The notes under the pieces are model-generated. The model was not told the origin of the DNA, did no database searches, and was given only the letters and a program-made list of their open reading frames with translations. From assembly GCF_030035675.1 (NCBI RefSeq), contig NC_084480.1, forward strand, positions 120,428,738-120,492,737: 64,000 nucleotides of DNA. The letters run 5' to 3'. Source of the stretch: Rhineura floridana. Lineage: Eukaryota; Chordata; Lepidosauria; Squamata; Rhineuridae. The position numbers were made by a program, and so were the translations under genes. Of this stretch, positions 59,035 to 64,000 are shown one piece after another. Numbering within the stretch: the stretch's first letter is position 1; each line of letters starts with the position of its first letter.

Positions 59035-59347
59035 GAGAGTGGCAGCACAAGAATGAGCCTTCTCAGTGGCAGCCCCCCATTTGTGGGACACTGTCCTCAG
59101 GGAGGTACGCCTGGCACCATCATTATCCATTTTTAGGTGCCAGGCAAAAACATTTATCTTCTTTTGGGCGTTTGGTTCTTAGCTTTGGGGGGCTTCTGTT
59201 GTATAGCCTTCCTAAGAAGAGTTGCTCCACTGCCTTATATTCTTTAAAAATATTTTCCCTTTTCTTTTAATTTTTATTAACTGTAAGTCACTTTGAGTGC
59301 ACATACCTGTGTAAAAAAGTGACTAATAAATTTAATAAATAAATTAT
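59035..59347 (+). mobile_element. L2-like LINE 3' end
   Basis: GCCTTCTCAGTGGCAGCCCC, GGTGCCAGGCAAAAACATTT and the tail AATAAATTTAATAAATAAAT match the pattern of L2-like 3' ends (peptide text FSVAAPHLWDTVLREVRLAP). Nothing upstream of the last ~80 codons remains. Confidence 0.65.
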
Positions 59348-59364
59348 CACATTAGGCCTCTGGA

Positions 59365-59455
59365 TGAAGTGACCAAAGCTCAGCAGTATAGCACAAGCAC
59401 TGCATAATGAAGCCTTAATTCAATCCCCAACACTCCTAGGTTGAAGATTTCACAT
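59365..59455 (+). mobile_element. tRNA-like SINE head, plus orientation
   Basis: AAAGCTCAGCAGTATAGCAC followed by AATTCAATCCCCAACACTCC resembles the A and B boxes of the family at 19.3 kb. The body is truncated after about 90 bp. Confidence 0.45.
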
Positions 59456-60119
59456 AACAGGGCTAAGTCAAAGAAGACACTGCTGGTCAGAGAAGATGAA
59501 CCAATGGACTGAGAAGTATAAGGTGAGCATAATTGTTTAATGTTTTAAGAGAAGACAGCAAAATCTAGAAGCCCCAGGAACCAGGATACATCAGGATATG
59601 AAATACATTTGCCCTTAAGAAGGAGTGTGTAACAAATCAGCATTGCCATCATAATTCCTTCTAATAACAAATTCAGGTTTTGAGTGCCAATAGGATTGTA
59701 GCCAAAAAGGGGCCATTGAGAAACAAAAGAGAGATATCAGGTTGTTCAGAAGAGCTCCAAGGTTTGCATAAAATAAATAAATAAATAAAATGGATCTTTC
59801 TTTAAAAAAAACCTGAGGTTGCTGTTGGGGTGTACACTGACCATAAGATTCAGGTCTAACCCCAATTTGTTGCTTCATAAAAACAACCCCATTCAGCTCA
59901 GATTCAGAGGCTGCCCAATTTGGCTCAGGAGTTAAAGTCCCTTTTGTTCCCCCCCACACCCAGACACTGTTGGGAAATCAAAAAACAGCTACAACTTTTT
60001 TCCTTTTGACAGAAGTGGATGAAATTTGCAGTCACGGTAACTTTTCCAGAGTGGATAAAGTATGCCAAATTCATGGCAAATAGGGCCATGAGCTTCCATG
60101 CAGGACACTTCTGAAATTA

Positions 60120-60780
60120 CCATGCACCAGGGAGTGACCTCACTGGGGCAAGGATCTCAGTCCCAGAAGGCATAAGCAAACACCCACCAAGGAGAGAAGG
60201 TCTGAAGATGCAGCACAGTCTAAACAAACCAAGTCAAGCACAAAGAATCAGTCTAGGTCCAAAAGGTGATCTAAAATCAAGGTTGGATAACAGTCCAAGG
60301 TGAGCAACTCAGGACTCAGGCAAGGTACAACACAGTAATGAGTAACTACTAGAATCAGGAATATGGCTACAAGGAACCAGTAACCCATGTTTTTTCTAAC
60401 CAAGGGCTCAAGAGGGAGGCCTTATATGTTCTAACTTCCTAGACCACACTATAACCATGCCCGCTGGTAGTATAGGAGTTTCAGGGATTGCTTACTCATT
60501 GATGAACCCCATACTCATGAGCTGTACAACAACTCTGAGTTTGTAGATACATGCTATGTCATTGCTCTTCGGCCTGGACTTGGGCTTTTTGGCACTGGCA
60601 TTTGAGGACTGATGGATGGCTCCAGCTCCTCCTCTAACAGGTCTAAGGGTTCTTCAGCAGGTCTCTCACCAGAGGGCTCCTCAGCACTGGTTCCTGCCTC
60701 CTAAGGTCCTTGACCTATGTAGTGTCTGGCTTGTCTTCTGAGGTCTCAGTGTGTGGCACCAGGCCAGAGTTAGACATGAC
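60120..60780 (-). mobile_element. Possible old LTR-type remnant
   Basis: On the minus strand the block has a region encoding EEPSGERPAEEPLDLLEEEL-like acidic text, then an ACATATAAGGCCTCCC box near 60425. A CTTGGACTG/CTTGACTTGG-rich stretch follows. This resembles the layout of reptile LTRs. No clean ends or target duplication were found. Confidence 0.3.
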
Positions 60781-63673
60781 AAAAATGTTATTTTTTAAAA
60801 AAGTTGGCAGGAACTGGGTAAAATTCACAAGCAATGCCACCTCTTCTACAATCATTAATCCTACCAAATTTCAGAAGGATAGCTGTAGTACTTCTCCTGC
60901 AAGGGTTGCTATTACCGTTTGAGTTGGGGGTGAAAAAGGAATCACTAAATCTCCCTTGATCTAAAAACTGCAGTGCGGCCATGAGAGAGGTGCCTTTAGG
61001 TAAGAAACCTGCCAAATTACAGATAAATAGGTTCAGTGGCTTTTATGCTGGGCACCTTTAAAGTTGATTTTGGGTGGGAAGAACTGTTAGCAGCTAAGGA
61101 GCTACTAACAAGTCCTGGCATCTTCCTTAAGCTTAGAGATATAAGTTTTGTTTTTGCAAAGCTGCTCCCTCCCCAAAACACTGGGATTGGAGAGTACTGG
61201 TAAAATAATTCCCCCTGATTATAAGCTAGCCTCGTCAGTCGCAACTGAGCTTTTTCTCTGTTCCCTCTCTCTCCTCCAATATTTGCTCACCCTTCTCCGG
61301 TCATCCCACCCTGGCGTTAGGATAAGCTTAGAGATATTACTTTTGCTTTCAGAAGATGCTTGTCCACAGCATTTTTCTAGTGATATGCCCTAAAGTGCCT
61401 TAGGGAGTCCCTGCTTCAACATGCGGTGCCTCAAAGATTCTACTTCACCTCTGACAAGGTCAAAATACCTCTGATACATCTTGCTTTGCCTTGGAATTTG
61501 AGATTCATCCAAATCAAATGCATACCACTAGTCCCTGTTTCTTAGGAAGGCAGTAGATGGGCTAGTCAATTGCCAAATAGTAGGAAATGTTGATCCCTAT
61601 GGTAGTGCAGTACGATAAATAGCACCACTCTTTCATTTATGGTCTTGGATAATGTTAACTGTCTTTGAACGTACTCTCACTACCATTATAAGAACCTTCC
61701 TGGGGTGAAATCCCACATAGATGTGGTATGTGTGAGAATGCCAGAACCACATGGATGGGGTCAATCTCATGGGTCTTTGTCCTCCAACCAGGAGGGAAGA
61801 CCCATCTGCTTGGTCCTGCCCACAAGATTCTGGTATTTATATGCCTTCTGCAGTTGTGTGTAACTGAACCATGGAAAAGTGAATTTCTCTTCAGATGCAT
61901 ATGAAGGAGGTCATACTGAAAGCCTATTTGGCCTCCCACTATGATCAGCTGTGGAAAATATATACTATTCTTGGAGGCACATTGGCATATCAGCTTCCGG
62001 TGTTTTTGATTTGGCATTTTAGCACACTGCCAGGAGTTTGAGAAGTGTAACTAGAAAGGATAGGCAGGAATCTTGTGTCCTAAGACACTTCTTTATGTAT
62101 ATTAGGAAGCCAGCTGTGCAGTGTGCTCAACTGACAATGGTCTTCTCTCCACTGAGTAGACAGCTGTGAGGATCAAATATGCTGCATCTGTGAAATAAAT
62201 ATCCTGTGGGTGTTCCATGGAACTAGTGCACTCTACTCCCCTTTCTCCCCACTGTTACCTCATTTATATTTGTTCGGTGCCAAGAATTAATGTCTCCATT
62301 CCTTTACTTTTCATTACTCCATTACTCTTCCTTTTCATCTCTGTAAAACAATATTACTCTGGGGATGAATCAAGGAAAGTCCACTTTTCATGTGTTTGAG
62401 TTACCACATCCCTAACAAACAATTCTCCTGAAAATAAACAGATAAAAAAATTAAAGTAAATCAAGAATGCACAAGTTCACTTCAATGGAGAAAGCCAGAA
62501 TGTTTATTAATTATTAAGAATAATAGCGACACAACAATATTTTCCCCTTGTGTGGTACTTTTTCACCCAAACTATGCTTTCTATGCATGCACATATCAAT
62601 AAACAAGACCAAATATATATAGCTTTCAATATACATGATTCTCAATACAAACAGAATACCACTCTTGATATTTTTTTCTTGTTAGCTGTAGAAACCTTCA
62701 GGTGGTGGTTGTTTTTTCTTTTGCAGTGATAGCAACACCTCTTCTTCCATTAGTAAGCTGGTGTCACTGCTATTCTCTTACCCCCCCAGTGGTATTTATA
62801 GAGCCATCCTAATTATCAGATCTGCCAGCTGGGAGCAGTCAGGATGAGGTGGACTTCCCAACCCTGATGGAGAGGGCCCTACACTGATGCAAACCCCTTA
62901 CCCCAGCAGAACCACATCCACCCACCGATGAAGAATCCAGTATGTGTCAATGACAGCTGGCAGAAAAAAAACAGTGAGAAAAAGTTTAGAAATGGGTTGT
63001 GCCAAGGATGGGGAGTGGGTGAAGTGATGAAAGGACAAAGTTCTACCATATCCAAACTCTACCAGGCACCAGACATGCCCTTGGAACTCAGTGGAATTTT
63101 TACCTCTAAAAGGGAAGACATAAGAAAATACAACCACATAGGAGGAAATGGAAAGGCAAAAGAAAAAAAAATCCCCAATCCTTAGCCATGCCCATACTGG
63201 CATGGGACTGCTCCAAAACTGGCAGAACTCACTAGCTAATCACAGGACACCACTGGGAGTTTTTAAACCACACACACTCCAACTGCAACCCAAGATGACA
63301 GGTTGTGTGGCATGGGGCTATGCCTCACATGTCCTGGTTGGGTGGACTTTGAGCTTGGAAGAGAGGACTCTGAGTACAGAGTGTCCCGTCACCAAAGGGG
63401 ACCATAGAGCATCCACAAAAGGCATTTTAAGCAAAACATGTGACTTTGTGCAGAGGCAGCCTCCCTAGCTCATGGGGTGGGGGTGGGGAACTAGGCCTCT
63501 GCTAATACTTCCCTGGCTCAAAACCCAAACAGGAACTCTGCAGCAACACCCAAGACAATGAGCAGGAAACATCACTCCAGTACAGCAAAGGGGGACAACA
63601 GGCAGAGTCCCAACTCAGCTAAGACCAGGAAAGGAGGGAGCAGACACCTTCATTGCCAATGGCAGTACCAGAG

Positions 63674-63781
63674 GCTTGGAAAAGTTACTTTTTTGAACTA
63701 CAACTCCCATCAGCCCAATCCACTGGCCACGCTGGCTGGGGCTGATGTGAGTTGTAGTTCAAAAAAGTAACTTTTCCAAGC
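63674..63781. repeat. Foldback element, near-perfect arms
   Basis: Arms of about 44 bp (GCTTGGAAAAGTTACTTTTT then TGAACTACAACTCCCATCAG) match in reverse with about one mismatch around a 20-bp spacer. The inner ACTACAACTCCCATCAG core is common to the family, while the outer AAAAGTTACTTTTTT part is particular to this copy. Confidence 0.88.
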
Positions 63782-64000
63782 TCTGGGCAGTACACTCCAC
63801 CCTTGCAAGAAGAACTCGGAGGATAGCAGCAATCTCCTTTGTCAAATAGCAACCCCTACCCCATCCATAGAATTCTCAGTAAATACTGTAGAACAATTCC
63901 TGCCTCCTGGGAGGATTGTCTTGTTTCTGATGCCATGTTCTGCTAAAGTGGGAGTGATCATAACATAACAAACGGATCATCTACTTCACAAACTCTTCTT

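Larger units (their letters stand above)
57415..63670. other. Intergenic, right end of window
   Basis: No gene recognised. It holds tandem units at 58.0, a microsatellite at 58.4, an L2-like tail at 59.0, a SINE scrap at 59.4 and a possible LTR remnant at 60.1-60.8. The longest minus-strand frame (61655-62017) has no recognisable domain and no splice context, and I do not regard it as a gene. Confidence 0.5.

Noticed and set aside
61655-62017. 120-codon minus-strand frame
   Set aside because: Tryptophan/proline-rich text (RWVFPPGWRTKTHEI) looked protein-like at first, but there is no known domain, no conserved start context, and the region is surrounded by decayed repeats.
1-64000. CRISPR arrays, bacterial operons, rRNA or functional tRNA genes
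   Set aside because: None seen. The tRNA-like sequences present belong to SINE heads, and regular repeats are tandem or foldback elements without spacer structure.

Overview
The window looks like nuclear DNA of a squamate reptile, most likely a lizard. It carries BovB (RTE-type) LINE copies with the matching Sauria-type tRNA SINEs that share the BovB 3' tail, L2/CR1-like 3' fragments, many small hAT-like or foldback elements, and two host genes whose translations are clearly vertebrate. The species cannot be fixed from the sequence alone.

Layout. 1-5.0 kb: a CpG-richer block (about 660-1300) that resembles a promoter without a recognised gene, a 5'-truncated BovB copy (about 1845-3475), and small foldback repeats. 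5.0-13.5 kb: INIP (SOSS complex subunit C) on the plus strand, with the complete 104-codon reading frame in four coding exons (5993-6017, 7982-8084, 9949-10039, 11478-11573) preceded by likely noncoding 5' exons. 13.5-24.4 kb: mostly intergenic repeats, plus two exon-like blocks on the minus strand (17371-17237, and more weakly 24475-24424) of a gene I do not recognise. 24.8-36.5 kb: PLIN2 (perilipin-2/adipophilin) on the minus strand, complete at 438 codons in seven coding exons with a noncoding first exon in a CpG-rich promoter block at the right end. INIP and PLIN2 therefore lie tail to tail. 36.5-64 kb: no host gene recognised, only nested mobile elements.

The right half is a small stratigraphy of insertions. 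An old CR1-like repeat near 45.5 kb was split by a hAT DNA transposon (45645-51214; 8-bp target duplication AATGGAGG, matching terminal inverted repeats, TTF zinc finger and hAT dimerisation domain). That hAT was in turn split by an L1-type LINE (47329-49332, minus strand, 17-bp target duplication) whose 3' part of ORF2 is still open over 586 codons. A second L1-type LINE (54885-57398, 16-bp target duplication) is split by a solo LTR (55707-56488, 5-bp target duplication). A second solo LTR (53592-54196) lies just to the left.

The two host genes have no known joint function. INIP belongs to a single-strand DNA binding complex used in DNA repair; PLIN2 coats lipid droplets. In human they lie on opposite arms of chromosome 9 (recalled, not looked up), so their adjacency here probably reflects rearrangement. 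I found no convincing new multi-gene system. The items most worth a second look are the unrecognised minus-strand terminal exon at 17.2 kb, the nested hAT/L1 locus, and the family of foldback elements that share a core but carry privately matched outer arms.
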